Part shown: piece by piece, positions 1 to 5,904 of the stretch | Layout of the letters: the number at the start of each line of letters is the position of its first letter | How positions within the stretch are numbered: position 1 is the first letter of the stretch | Assembly (NCBI GenBank): GCA_023416515.1 | Contig: JAEZHP010000097.1 | Coordinates: 1 to 7,580 of the forward strand | Direction: 5' to 3' | Length of the DNA: 7,580 nt | Source of the DNA: Pseudomonadota bacterium | GTDB lineage: Bacteria; Pseudomonadota; Alphaproteobacteria; Sphingomonadales; Sphingomonadaceae | Translations under genes and position numbers: made by a program | The notes under the pieces: model-generated | What the model saw: the letters and a program-made list of their open reading frames with translations, nothing else | Database searches by the model: none | What the model was told of the DNA's origin: nothing

Positions 1-1418
1 GCCTCGCGCTGGGCTTCGGCGGAGCCGATCGCTTCGGCTGCCTGCTCGAGCCGCTCCTCAGCCGCTTCGCGTGCCTCGCGTGCCGCGCGGCGGCGGGAAA
101 CGAGATCCTGGCCGTCGTCCAGCTGCGCAAGCTGGTCGGCGATCCGCTTCGCCTCCGCCTCGGCTCGGGCAAGGCGCTGAGCGGCACCGTCGAGCTGTGC
201 TCGGGCGAGCCGGTGCTCGGCCTGTTCCGCGGCCTCGGCGCTCCGCGCTGAGGCGAGGGTTGCGTCGGCCTCCCGCGCCACTCCTTCGGCTTCGGCCAGG
301 CGCTCGGCAATCCTCTCGCTCTGCGTGCCGGCATCGGCGAGGCGCGCGTCGAGGACGTCGATCTCCTCCTGCAAGCGACCCAGGGCCGCCGCGGCGTCGT
401 CGCGAAGCGCGGCCTCGCGCGCACGGTCGGCGACGAGCGTGTCGCGGCGGCGGGTGAGTTCGTCGAGCCGGCGGCGCGCGCTGTCGCGCTCGGCGCGAAG
501 CCGGGCAAGTTCGTGGCCGAGCTCGGAGGCCCGTTCGCGCGCGGCGGTGGCGGCGTTGCGGCTCGCCGCGACGGCTTCGGCGGCGCAGCGCTGGGCTTCG
601 GCGGCTTCCGCATGGGCCTTGGCCGCTGCATCGACCGCAGCCACCGCAAGCTCCGCTTCCTTACGAGCGGCTGCCGCTGCGTCGGCGGCCTCCTTCCAGC
701 GCGAGAAAACCAGCCGCGCCTCGGCGACCCGAATCTCGTCGCTCAATTTGCGGTAGCGCTCGGCGGCGCGCGCCTGGCGCTTCAGGGCCGCGGCGCGCTG
801 CTCCATGTCGCCCAGCAGCTCGTCGAGCCGAGTCAGATTGGCCTCGGCCGCGCGCAGCTTCTGCTCGGCGTCGCGGCGGCGGACGTGGAGCCCGGCGATC
901 CCGGCTGCCTCCTCGAGCATCAGCCTGCGCTCGGCGGGCTTGGCGGCGATGATCGCGCTGATCCGCCCCTGGCTGACCAGCGCCGGCGAGTGAGCGCCGG
1001 TGGCGGCGTCCGCGAACAGCAGGCCGACGTCGCGGGCGCGAACATCGCGGCCGTTGATCCGGTAGGCGGAGCCCGCGCCGCGCTCGATCCGCCGGGTCAC
1101 CTCGACGTCGCCGGAGGCGAGCAGCCGGATGCCCTCAGGATCGGCGATATCCTCAGGGGCGCGCTCGATCGACAAGGTGACTTCGGCGAAGTCGCGCGAC
1201 GGGCGGGTCGCGGTGCCGGCGAAGATCACGTCGTCCATGCCGGAGCCGCGCATCGACTTGGCTGAGCTTTCGCCCATCACCCAGCGGATCGCCTCGAGCA
1301 CGTTCGACTTGCCGCAGCCGTTGGGCCCGACGATCCCGGTGAGGCCCGGCTCGATTCGAAGGTCGGCCGGTTCGACGAAGCTCTTGAAGCCCGACAGGCG
1401 CAGCCGCTTTATCTGCAT
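1..1418 (-). CDS. smc: SMC chromosome-segregation ATPase, N-terminal part (runs off left edge)
   Basis: Structural maintenance of chromosomes protein, the ATPase core of bacterial condensin, which works as a dimer with ScpA and ScpB to compact and separate newly replicated chromosomes. Seen: the first 472 codons starting at ATG 1418. The N-terminus MQIKRLRLSGFKSF is typical; Walker A is GPNGCGKSN at residues 31-39; the Q-loop region reads SPALVSQGRISAII and is followed by the family motif KPAERR..LEEAAGI. From about residue 170 the protein becomes a long Ala/Glu/Arg-rich heptad-like stretch, the ascending coiled coil. Full-length SMCs are about 1,150 residues, so the hinge, second coil and the C-terminal head with signature motif and Walker B lie outside the window. 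An in-frame TAG stop 10 codons upstream supports this ATG; its ribosome-binding site is weak. It lies 82 bp downstream of a DsbA-family gene on the same strand and may be co-transcribed with it. Identification is secure. Confidence 0.96.
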   Translation of the reverse strand, partial: MQIKRLRLSGFKSFVEPADLRIEPGLTGIVGPNGCGKSNVLEAIRWVMGESSAKSMRGSGMDDVIFAGTATRPSRDFAEVTLSIERAPEDIADPEGIRLLASGDVEVTRRIERGAGSAYRINGRDVRARDVGLLFADAATGAHSPALVSQGRISAIIAAKPAERRLMLEEAAGIAGLHVRRRDAEQKLRAAEANLTRLDELLGDMEQRAAALKRQARAAERYRKLSDEIRVAEARLVFSRWKEAADAAAAARKEAELAVAAVDAAAKAHAEAAEAQRCAAEAVAASRNAATAARERASELGHELARLRAERDSARRRLDELTRRRDTLVADRAREAALRDDAAAALGRLQEEIDVLDARLADAGTQSERIAERLAEAEGVAREADATLASARSAEAAEQAEHRLARAQLDGAAQRLARAEAEAKRIADQLAQLDDGQDLVSRRRAAREAREAAEERLEQAAEAIGSAEAQRE

Positions 1419-1500
1419 GCGCCCGCCGTCCGGCTGGAATCGCGGCTAAAGCTTCGGAGTGAGGGACCAGCCTTGCAAAGTCGCAGCCCCCCCACGCCGG

Positions 1501-2211
1501 TCACCTGCCCCTTTCGCCTGCCCCCGTGGTGGGGGCCGAAAGCAGCGGCTGGATCATCGCCCAGTTGGCCGCACCGATCATTTGCCCGTTGAGCATGAAG
1601 GTCGGAGTGCCGGTCACTCCAAGCCGGTCGGCGGAGTCGCGCATGGCCATGACCTGTGCAAGATTGTCGGCGCTGGCGAGGCAGCGGCTCGCTTCAGCGG
1701 GCGAAATACCGTGCGCGGAAGCGATCTGCTTGAGGCCGATCAACTCGGCGGTCCGGGTGACCGATTGCGGAGTCGGACGAACCTCGACCTCGGCCTTCTG
1801 GGCCGCAGTCAAAGTCTCCGCGCGCCCGGCCCACGCCGACTGCTGGGCCAACAAGTCCCTGGTCAGCCCGAAATATTCCCCCGGCGCGGCGCAGCGGCTG
1901 AGAACAGCGGCTGCGAGGTCGTAATGGTTGAGGACGTAGTTTCGATATTCGACACTGACCCGCCCCGTACGGACCTGCTGAATCAGCGTCGGAGACGCTT
2001 CCGCCGAAAAGGCCGCGCAGTGCGAGCAGGTCAAAGACAGGAACTCGACCAGCTTCACCGGAGCGTCGGGATTGCCCATCCGGAAGCCGCCTTCAGGCGT
2101 GGTCGCCACGCGCTGCGACCAGTCGACGGCCTGGACCACCGGCGCCTGCGCCACGGCCGGAGCCGCGGCGAGGAGCCCGAGGGCGAGAAATGCCGAGGCG
2201 ATCCGCTTCAT
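1501..2211 (-). CDS. Secreted DsbA-family thiol:disulfide oxidoreductase (soluble copy, CSHC active site)
   Basis: Periplasmic thioredoxin-fold protein of the DsbA / Thioredoxin_4 family, expected to make or rearrange disulfide bonds in exported proteins. The mature start is ATG 2211: it gives a clean signal peptide (MKRIASAFLALGLLAAAPAVAQA, cleavage expected after VAQA or AVA), whereas the longer open frame reaching 2340 adds an Arg-rich non-secretory extension lying in the neighbour's coding region. The product is 236 residues. The active site is C62-S-H-C65 and the cis-proline loop is GVTGTPTF with P203. Two further cysteines, C107 and C177, match the positions of C126 and C196 in the upstream paralogue. 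The ATG follows the TGA of that paralogue after one nucleotide (TGATATG), which suggests translational coupling; no strong Shine-Dalgarno is visible. It appears to be a tandem duplicate. Oxidase versus isomerase activity cannot be told from sequence. Confidence 0.9.
   Translation of the reverse strand: MKRIASAFLALGLLAAAPAVAQAPVVQAVDWSQRVATTPEGGFRMGNPDAPVKLVEFLSLTCSHCAAFSAEASPTLIQQVRTGRVSVEYRNYVLNHYDLAAAVLSRCAAPGEYFGLTRDLLAQQSAWAGRAETLTAAQKAEVEVRPTPQSVTRTAELIGLKQIASAHGISPAEASRCLASADNLAQVMAMRDSADRLGVTGTPTFMLNGQMIGAANWAMIQPLLSAPTTGAGERGR
2051..2100 (-). repeat. 50-bp duplicated segment, copy in the soluble DsbA-like gene
   Basis: This segment matches 2772-2821 at 47 of 50 positions. It encodes the shared TPEGGFRMGNPDAPVKL block just before the CXXC active site. 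All three differences fall at third codon positions and are synonymous. It is a remnant of the tandem gene duplication or of gene conversion, not a mobile repeat. Confidence 0.85.
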
Positions 2212-2212
2212 A

Positions 2213-2986
2213 TCAGGACCCGATCGCCGCCCGCAGCCGGTTCTCGAGCGACATGCCCGGCGTCTGCGGGTGGTTCCAATAACCGACATTCTCCTGGACC
2301 TGGCCGTTGATGAAGAAGGTCGGAGTGCCGGTGACCCCATCCTCCTGCACCTTGCGCTGGGCCTCGGCGAGCGCGTTGAGGTTCGCGGGATTGTTCAGGC
2401 ACTCGTCGATCCGCGCCTGCGGCATGCCGCGCTGGCGGAAGAACTGGTCCATGCCCATCGCCCGGGCGAGCGCCGGCGCCTGCTGCTGCGGCGGCATCGC
2501 CTGAAGCGCCTGGAGCTGGGATTCGGGGATGGCACGGGTGCGCGCCGACCATTCGGCCTGGGTGGCGTAGAGCTGCTCGGTCAGCGCGAAGAAGGATTGC
2601 GGTCCCTGGCAACGAAGCAAGGTCGAGACTCCGGCGTCGGTCGGGAACAGAAGCACCGGGCGGAATTCCCAGCTCACCTGGCCACTTCGAACGAAGGTGT
2701 TCTTAAGCTCCTCAGAGGCTTCTTGCGAAAATTCCGCGCAGTGCGGGCAGCTGATCGAGGCATATTCGACGAGCTTCACCGGAGCGTCCGGATTGCCCAT
2801 CCGGAAGCCGCCCTCGGGCGTCTGCTGGACGACCTGGGTCCAGTCGCCATTGTTGGGCGCCGCGATCTGCGGCAGCGCCGCATTCGTGTCGATGGAGGCG
2901 GCGGCCTGGTTGAGGTCGCTCTCGCCGCCGCAGCCGGCAACGGCCAGAGCCAAAGCCGAAGCGATTCCGACAAAAACTGGCTTCAT
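2213..2986 (-). CDS. DsbA-family disulfide oxidoreductase, predicted lipoprotein (CPHC active site)
   Basis: Thioredoxin-fold DsbA / Thioredoxin_4 family protein of 257 residues, expected to act on thiols of exported proteins while tethered to a membrane. The N-terminus MKPVFVGIASALALAVAGC carries a type II signal peptide with lipobox V16-A-G-C19, followed by a flexible Asn/Ala/Gln-rich linker to about residue 48. The active site is C80-P-H-C83, the same dipeptide as E. coli DsbA; the cis-proline loop is GVTGTPTFF with P222. C126 and C196 form a second possible disulfide. Residue +2 after the lipid cysteine is Gly, so there is no Asp inner-membrane retention signal; outer-membrane sorting is possible but unproven. 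ATG 2986 overlaps the TGA of the DciA-like gene as ATGA, and AGGA four nucleotides upstream serves as ribosome-binding site. It lies immediately upstream of its paralogue. Family is sure; physiological partner unknown, as no DsbB is in view. Confidence 0.9.
   Translation of the reverse strand: MKPVFVGIASALALAVAGCGGESDLNQAAASIDTNAALPQIAAPNNGDWTQVVQQTPEGGFRMGNPDAPVKLVEYASISCPHCAEFSQEASEELKNTFVRSGQVSWEFRPVLLFPTDAGVSTLLRCQGPQSFFALTEQLYATQAEWSARTRAIPESQLQALQAMPPQQQAPALARAMGMDQFFRQRGMPQARIDECLNNPANLNALAEAQRKVQEDGVTGTPTFFINGQVQENVGYWNHPQTPGMSLENRLRAAIGS
2772..2821 (-). repeat. 50-bp duplicated segment, copy in the lipoprotein DsbA-like gene
   Basis: Partner of 2051-2100, identical at 47 of 50 bases with only synonymous changes. 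A second shared stretch, 17 identical bases, encodes the cis-proline loop (2316-2332 here, 1598-1614 in the paralogue). Outside these two active-site regions the paralogues differ substantially. Confidence 0.85.
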
Positions 2987-3543
2987 CTTTTCCTGTCTCC
3001 AATGGTGCCGATCACTGGGATCGCCGTCACGATGGGCGCTCCTTCGCTTGCGGCGATGCCTTGCGCAAGGGACTCGAGCACTGCGCGAAGTTCAGGATCG
3101 GCGACTTCGCGAAGCGATTCGCCAAGCTCGGCGGGGACTGGCGGAGGCGGCGCCGCAGGTGCCTTGCGCTTGGTCTGGGTGGCGATTCGGCCCTGGCGGA
3201 AGGACACGCGATCGATTGCCGGATAGCCAAAGAAGCGGTTCACACGCTCGACGATCACCGGAGCGACATGCTGGAGCATCGGCGCGTGCGCGCCCTCCAC
3301 GACGAGGGTCAGCACTCCGCCGCTCTTGCGGCCGGGGGGGAAGCGGATCGATTCGGGCGAGGAGACATTGGCGTAGCGGTCGCCGACGATCTCGGGCCAG
3401 CGCGTGACGATGCTGTGCTGGACGAAGCCGAACCGGCGGAAGGCCGCGGCGCCGACACCGCCGAGCAGGTCGGACACCGACCGCACGCCGTTCACGCGCG
3501 GAGCCGGATCCTTCGATTTTGTCTTCCCGCCCACTTTGCCCAT
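2983..3543 (-). CDS. DUF721 / DciA-family protein, probable replicative helicase loader/operator
   Basis: The DUF721 family (Pfam PF05258) includes DciA, the ancestral factor that helps put the replicative helicase DnaB onto DNA in bacteria without DnaC/DnaI. Seen: 186 residues from ATG 3543. Residues about 20-118 carry the family pattern, including RFGF, W49-PEIVGDRYA, a conserved S/T-x-P (SSPESIRF), then a beta-strand pair (VLTLVVEGAHAPMLQH) and the helix VIVERVNRFFG. Residues 122-139 are a Lys/Ala/Pro-rich linker (KRKAPAAPPPP), then a probable amphipathic helix near 140-163 and a short tail; a disordered or partly helical C-terminus is usual for DciA. A longer frame would need TTG 3588 and overlap mutY, so ATG 3543 is preferred, although no Shine-Dalgarno precedes it. 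It is first in the unit leading to the two DsbA-like genes and smc. Family membership is firm; the helicase role is inferred from the family. Confidence 0.85.
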   Translation of the reverse strand: MGKVGGKTKSKDPAPRVNGVRSVSDLLGGVGAAAFRRFGFVQHSIVTRWPEIVGDRYANVSSPESIRFPPGRKSGGVLTLVVEGAHAPMLQHVAPVIVERVNRFFGYPAIDRVSFRQGRIATQTKRKAPAAPPPPVPAELGESLREVADPELRAVLESLAQGIAASEGAPIVTAIPVIGTIGDRKR

Positions 3544-3547
3544 CGAA

Positions 3548-3553
3548 AAGATA
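3548..3553 (-). promoter_or_regulatory. Possible -10 element for the dciA-like gene (leaderless start?)
   Basis: Reading leftwards, TATCTT lies only four nucleotides before the ATG at 3543, and no Shine-Dalgarno is present. A transcript starting about 5-7 nt after this hexamer would begin at or beside the start codon. No convincing -35 was found at 16-18 bp spacing, so this is a weak, speculative call. Confidence 0.2.
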
Positions 3554-3569
3554 GTGGCACAGGCCGGCG

Positions 3570-4580
3570 GTGCCCGTCGATGCGACAAATGCCCTGATGC
3601 GCTGGTATGCTGTGGATAAGCGACGGCTGCCCTGGCGCGCCGAAACCGGCGAGACGGCGGACCCCTATCGGGTGTGGCTGTCGGAGATCATGCTTCAGCA
3701 GACCACCGTCGCTGCAGTGAAACCCTATTTCGAGAATTTCATCCGGCGCTGGCCGAATGTCGAAGCGCTCGCCGGAGCCGACGAGGCCGAGGTGATGCGC
3801 GCCTGGGCCGGGCTTGGCTATTATGCACGGGCCCGCAACCTCATCGCCTGCGCCCGCGAAGTGGCGGGTAGGGGCGGGACCTTTCCGCCTGACGAGGCGG
3901 CTCTGCTCAAGCTTCCCGGCATCGGCGCCTATACGGCGGCGGCTGTGGCAGCCATCGCCTTCGGCAAGCGCGCGGTCGTCGTGGACGGCAATGTCGAGCG
4001 GGTGGTGTCCCGACTGTTCGCAATGTCCGACCCGCTGCCGGCTGCGAAGCCGCGGCTTCGCGAGCTCGCCGACCGGCTGACTCCGCAGGAAGGCGCCGGC
4101 GATTTCGCCCAGGCGATGATGGATCTCGGCGCCACCGTCTGCACTCCGCGCTCGCCCGATTGCGGCCGCTGCCCGGTCGCGCAATGGTGCTCGGCCCGGG
4201 CCGAGGGACGGCCGGAGGCTTACCCCGTGAAGGCCAGGAAGACGGCCAAGCCTCGGCGCGAATGGACGGCCTACTGGCTTCAGCGTGAGGGCGAGGTGCT
4301 TCTGGTTCGGCGGCCGGCGCGCGGACTTCTCGGCGGAATGCTCGGGCTGCCTGTCGAGGCGCCCGCGGAGACGGGGTGGGAAGAGGCCGGCGCGGTCGAC
4401 CATGTCTTCACCCATTTTGCCCTGAGCATGACGGTTCTGTGCGGCGAGGGTCATTCGGCGCTCGATGGCGAATGGTGGCCGGTGGACCGCGTCGAGGAGG
4501 CGGGGCTTCCGACGGTCTTTGCCAAGGCTGCGCGGCGAGCGCTGGCGTGGCGGCAGGCGCCGCGGCGGGAGGCTGCATGA
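3570..4580 (+). CDS. mutY: A/G-specific adenine DNA glycosylase MutY
   Basis: Base-excision repair enzyme that removes adenine mispaired with 8-oxoguanine, preventing G:C to T:A transversions. 336 residues from GTG 3570; an in-frame TAG lies six codons upstream, and ATG 3597 (residue 10) is the alternative start. Seen in order: LPWR near residue 20; SEIMLQQTTV with catalytic Glu39; the helix-hairpin-helix LPGIGAYTAAAV (115-126); VDGNVERV with catalytic Asp139; the [4Fe-4S] cluster motif C191-x6-C198-x2-C201-x5-C207; then the C-terminal NUDIX-like domain that reads 8-oxoG (about 231-328), with FTHFALSM at 280-287. All key residues are intact and the length is normal. Its stop overlaps the nudC start as ATGA, so the two are very likely co-translated. 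It diverges from the dciA-like gene across 26 bp, and no obvious ribosome-binding site precedes the GTG. Confidence 0.96.
   Translation: MPVDATNALMRWYAVDKRRLPWRAETGETADPYRVWLSEIMLQQTTVAAVKPYFENFIRRWPNVEALAGADEAEVMRAWAGLGYYARARNLIACAREVAGRGGTFPPDEAALLKLPGIGAYTAAAVAAIAFGKRAVVVDGNVERVVSRLFAMSDPLPAAKPRLRELADRLTPQEGAGDFAQAMMDLGATVCTPRSPDCGRCPVAQWCSARAEGRPEAYPVKARKTAKPRREWTAYWLQREGEVLLVRRPARGLLGGMLGLPVEAPAETGWEEAGAVDHVFTHFALSMTVLCGEGHSALDGEWWPVDRVEEAGLPTVFAKAARRALAWRQAPRREAA
4567..4572 (+). promoter_or_regulatory. Ribosome-binding site of nudC
   Basis: GGGAGG lies inside the end of mutY, four nucleotides before ATG 4577. It fixes that ATG as the nudC start rather than the much longer open frame that begins at 4376 inside mutY. 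Confidence 0.7.
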
Positions 4581-5446
4581 TCGCGCCCGGCTTCACCGGC
4601 GCCGGCCTCGACCGAGCCGACCAATTGCGAGTCGACGCGCTTCGCCTCGCCGAAGCGCTCGCCCATGCCGAGGCTGGGGTGCTCGCGATGCAGGGGCTCG
4701 AGCCTGAGCTCGACGAGGCGGGCCGCCTGGTCTGGTCACCGATCGACGGCCATTCGATCGAGCGACTCATCCTGCTCGGATTCGACGGGGAAGCGCCGCG
4801 CTTCGCACCGCTCGGCGACGTCGCTCCGCACGGCACCGCGGCGATGCACCTGTTCAAGCTGATCAGCGAGCTCGACTCGCGCGAGGCGGCGATCTGGGCG
4901 GCGGCGCGAAGCCTCAACGAATGGCACGCCCGACATCGCTTCTGCGGCGTCTGCGCGACTCCGACCGAGCCGTTCCGCGCCGGCTGGGGTCGCCGCTGCT
5001 CAGGCTGCGGCACGGAAAACTTCCCACGCGTCGACCCGGTGGTGATCATGCTCGCCGAGCATGAGGGCCGAGTTCTGGTCGGACGCCAGCACCGCTACCC
5101 GCCGGGCCGCTATTCGGCGCTCGCGGGTTTCCTGGAGCCCGGCGAATCCATCGAGGAAGCGGTCGCGCGCGAGCTGTTCGAGGAAGCCGGCATCCGGGTC
5201 GGCCCCGTGCGCTACGTCACCAGCCAGCCATGGCCCTTTCCCTATTCGCTGATGATGGCCTGCATGGCCGAAGCGGAAGGTGACTCGCTTACTCTCGACA
5301 CCACCGAGATCGAGGATGCCTTCTGGGTCGACCGGGAGGGGGTCAGGGCAGCCCTGGACTCGGCGCCGGACGCTCCGTTCCAGGCGCCGCCGCCCTACGC
5401 CATCGCCCACACCCTCCTGCGCTGGTGGGTCGAGCAGGGCGCCTAG
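4577..5446 (+). CDS. nudC: NAD(H) pyrophosphatase / NAD-capped RNA hydrolase NudC (NUDIX)
   Basis: Cleaves NADH and NAD to NMN(H) plus AMP; members of this family also remove NAD caps from the 5' ends of RNA. 289 residues. Seen: an N-terminal NudC-type domain (about 1-118); a zinc ribbon with C123-x2-C126 and C141-x2-C144; then the NUDIX domain with an intact box at 184-206 (G184, E190, R198-E-L, E202-E-x-G-I); and the NudC-subfamily signature SQPWPFPYS at 216-224, which separates it from generic NUDIX hydrolases. Acidic helix and C-terminal residues are normal. It starts at ATG 4577, overlapping the mutY stop by ATGA, and so probably shares that mRNA. Its TAG stop shares CTAG with the stop of the convergent cupredoxin-like gene, leaving no intergenic space for a terminator. 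Confidence 0.94.
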   Translation: MIAPGFTGAGLDRADQLRVDALRLAEALAHAEAGVLAMQGLEPELDEAGRLVWSPIDGHSIERLILLGFDGEAPRFAPLGDVAPHGTAAMHLFKLISELDSREAAIWAAARSLNEWHARHRFCGVCATPTEPFRAGWGRRCSGCGTENFPRVDPVVIMLAEHEGRVLVGRQHRYPPGRYSALAGFLEPGESIEEAVARELFEEAGIRVGPVRYVTSQPWPFPYSLMMACMAEAEGDSLTLDTTEIEDAFWVDREGVRAALDSAPDAPFQAPPPYAIAHTLLRWWVEQGA

Positions 5447-5874
5447 CGCCCGGTCAGCTGCCCCTCGGTCCGGACTTGCGGCTCGACCACGATCAGCGCA
5501 CTCATTCCGATCAGGCGGCGAACCCAGCTTCTGCTTCGCATCCGGTAGCGGCCGACGCTCGGCACCAGGTTGATCGCGCGGGTCTCGCCGGGGGCAAGGG
5601 TCATTCCGCCGTTGGCGACGAGATCGGAGTCTCCGGACCGCACCCGAGAGCGAGCGAAGAAGCTTCCGGCCTGGAGGCTGAGCGGGGAGCGGCTGCTGTT
5701 GTAGAAGACGAGGCGAACCGGCTCGCCCGCGGGCAGCCTGATCACCTCAGGCTCGAACGCATTCGCCCGAACCAGGACCTGATGCTCGATTCCCTGCCGC
5801 CATTCCGGCTCGCGCGGCTGTGCGGCCGCGGGCGCAGCGAGGACGAGGAGCAGTGGCAGAAGCAGGCGACGCAT
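5443..5874 (-). CDS. Small secreted cupredoxin-like protein lacking copper ligands
   Basis: 143 residues with a clear Sec signal peptide (MRRLLLPLLLVLAAPAAAQ, cleavage expected after AAA-Q or just before it). The mature part has the look of a single cupredoxin (Greek-key beta) domain: FEPEVIRLPAGEPVRLVFYN (about 40-59) resembles the first strands of EfeO- or plastocyanin-type domains, TLAPGETRAINLVP (92-105) the later strand pair, and GRYRMRSR the strand that in true cupredoxins leads into the Cys/His copper loop. Here there is no Cys or Met/His ligand set: the only His is near the N-terminus and the mature protein has no Cys. A copper or electron-transfer role is therefore doubtful. It has a good ribosome-binding site and follows serA on the same strand after 77 bp. 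I do not recognise a named gene; the fold assignment is by pattern only. Confidence 0.72.
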   Translation of the reverse strand: MRRLLLPLLLVLAAPAAAQPREPEWRQGIEHQVLVRANAFEPEVIRLPAGEPVRLVFYNSSRSPLSLQAGSFFARSRVRSGDSDLVANGGMTLAPGETRAINLVPSVGRYRMRSRSWVRRLIGMSALIVVEPQVRTEGQLTGR

Positions 5875-5879
5875 ACAGA

Positions 5880-5885
5880 CCTCCC
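5880..5885 (-). promoter_or_regulatory. Ribosome-binding site of the cupredoxin-like gene
   Basis: On the minus strand GGGAGG precedes ATG 5874 with a 5-nt spacer, a strong Shine-Dalgarno that supports this start and the reality of this small gene. Confidence 0.7.
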
Positions 5886-5904
5886 GCTACGACAATGGCT
5901 TGCG

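Noticed and set aside
71..1449. Several plus-strand frames (71-457, 325-756, 513-1265, 1129-1449)
   Set aside because: They are mirror images of the Ala/Glu/Arg-rich smc coding sequence, which is continuous and in frame on the minus strand.
1520..1536. GCCCCC/GGGGGC inverted repeat (5-nt loop) at the end of the soluble DsbA-like gene as a terminator before smc
   Set aside because: Only six base pairs, located within coding sequence, and no T-tract follows; chance hairpins of this size are common in GC-rich DNA.
2212..2340. N-terminal extension of the soluble DsbA-like protein up to 2340
   Set aside because: The extension is Arg/Ser-rich, lies within the neighbouring gene, and would hide the clear signal peptide that begins at ATG 2211.
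2072..3226. A 384-codon open frame on the plus strand opposite the DsbA-like lipoprotein and dciA-like genes
   Set aside because: It is antisense to two recognisable genes, has Arg/Ala/Gly-rich composition without any domain, and long antisense frames are expected with strong GC3 bias.
3544..3588. Longer start (TTG 3588) for the dciA-like gene
   Set aside because: It would overlap the start of mutY and needs a rare TTG start; the ATG at 3543 gives the usual short N-terminus before the DUF721 fold.
3492..4454. A 320-codon open frame on the minus strand opposite mutY
   Set aside because: mutY has every catalytic and cluster residue in its own frame; the antisense frame shows no motif, signal or ribosome-binding site.
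4376..4576. Upstream extension of nudC inside mutY
   Set aside because: The added residues are low-complexity Gly/Ala/Arg, while ATG 4577 has a good ribosome-binding site and an ATGA junction.
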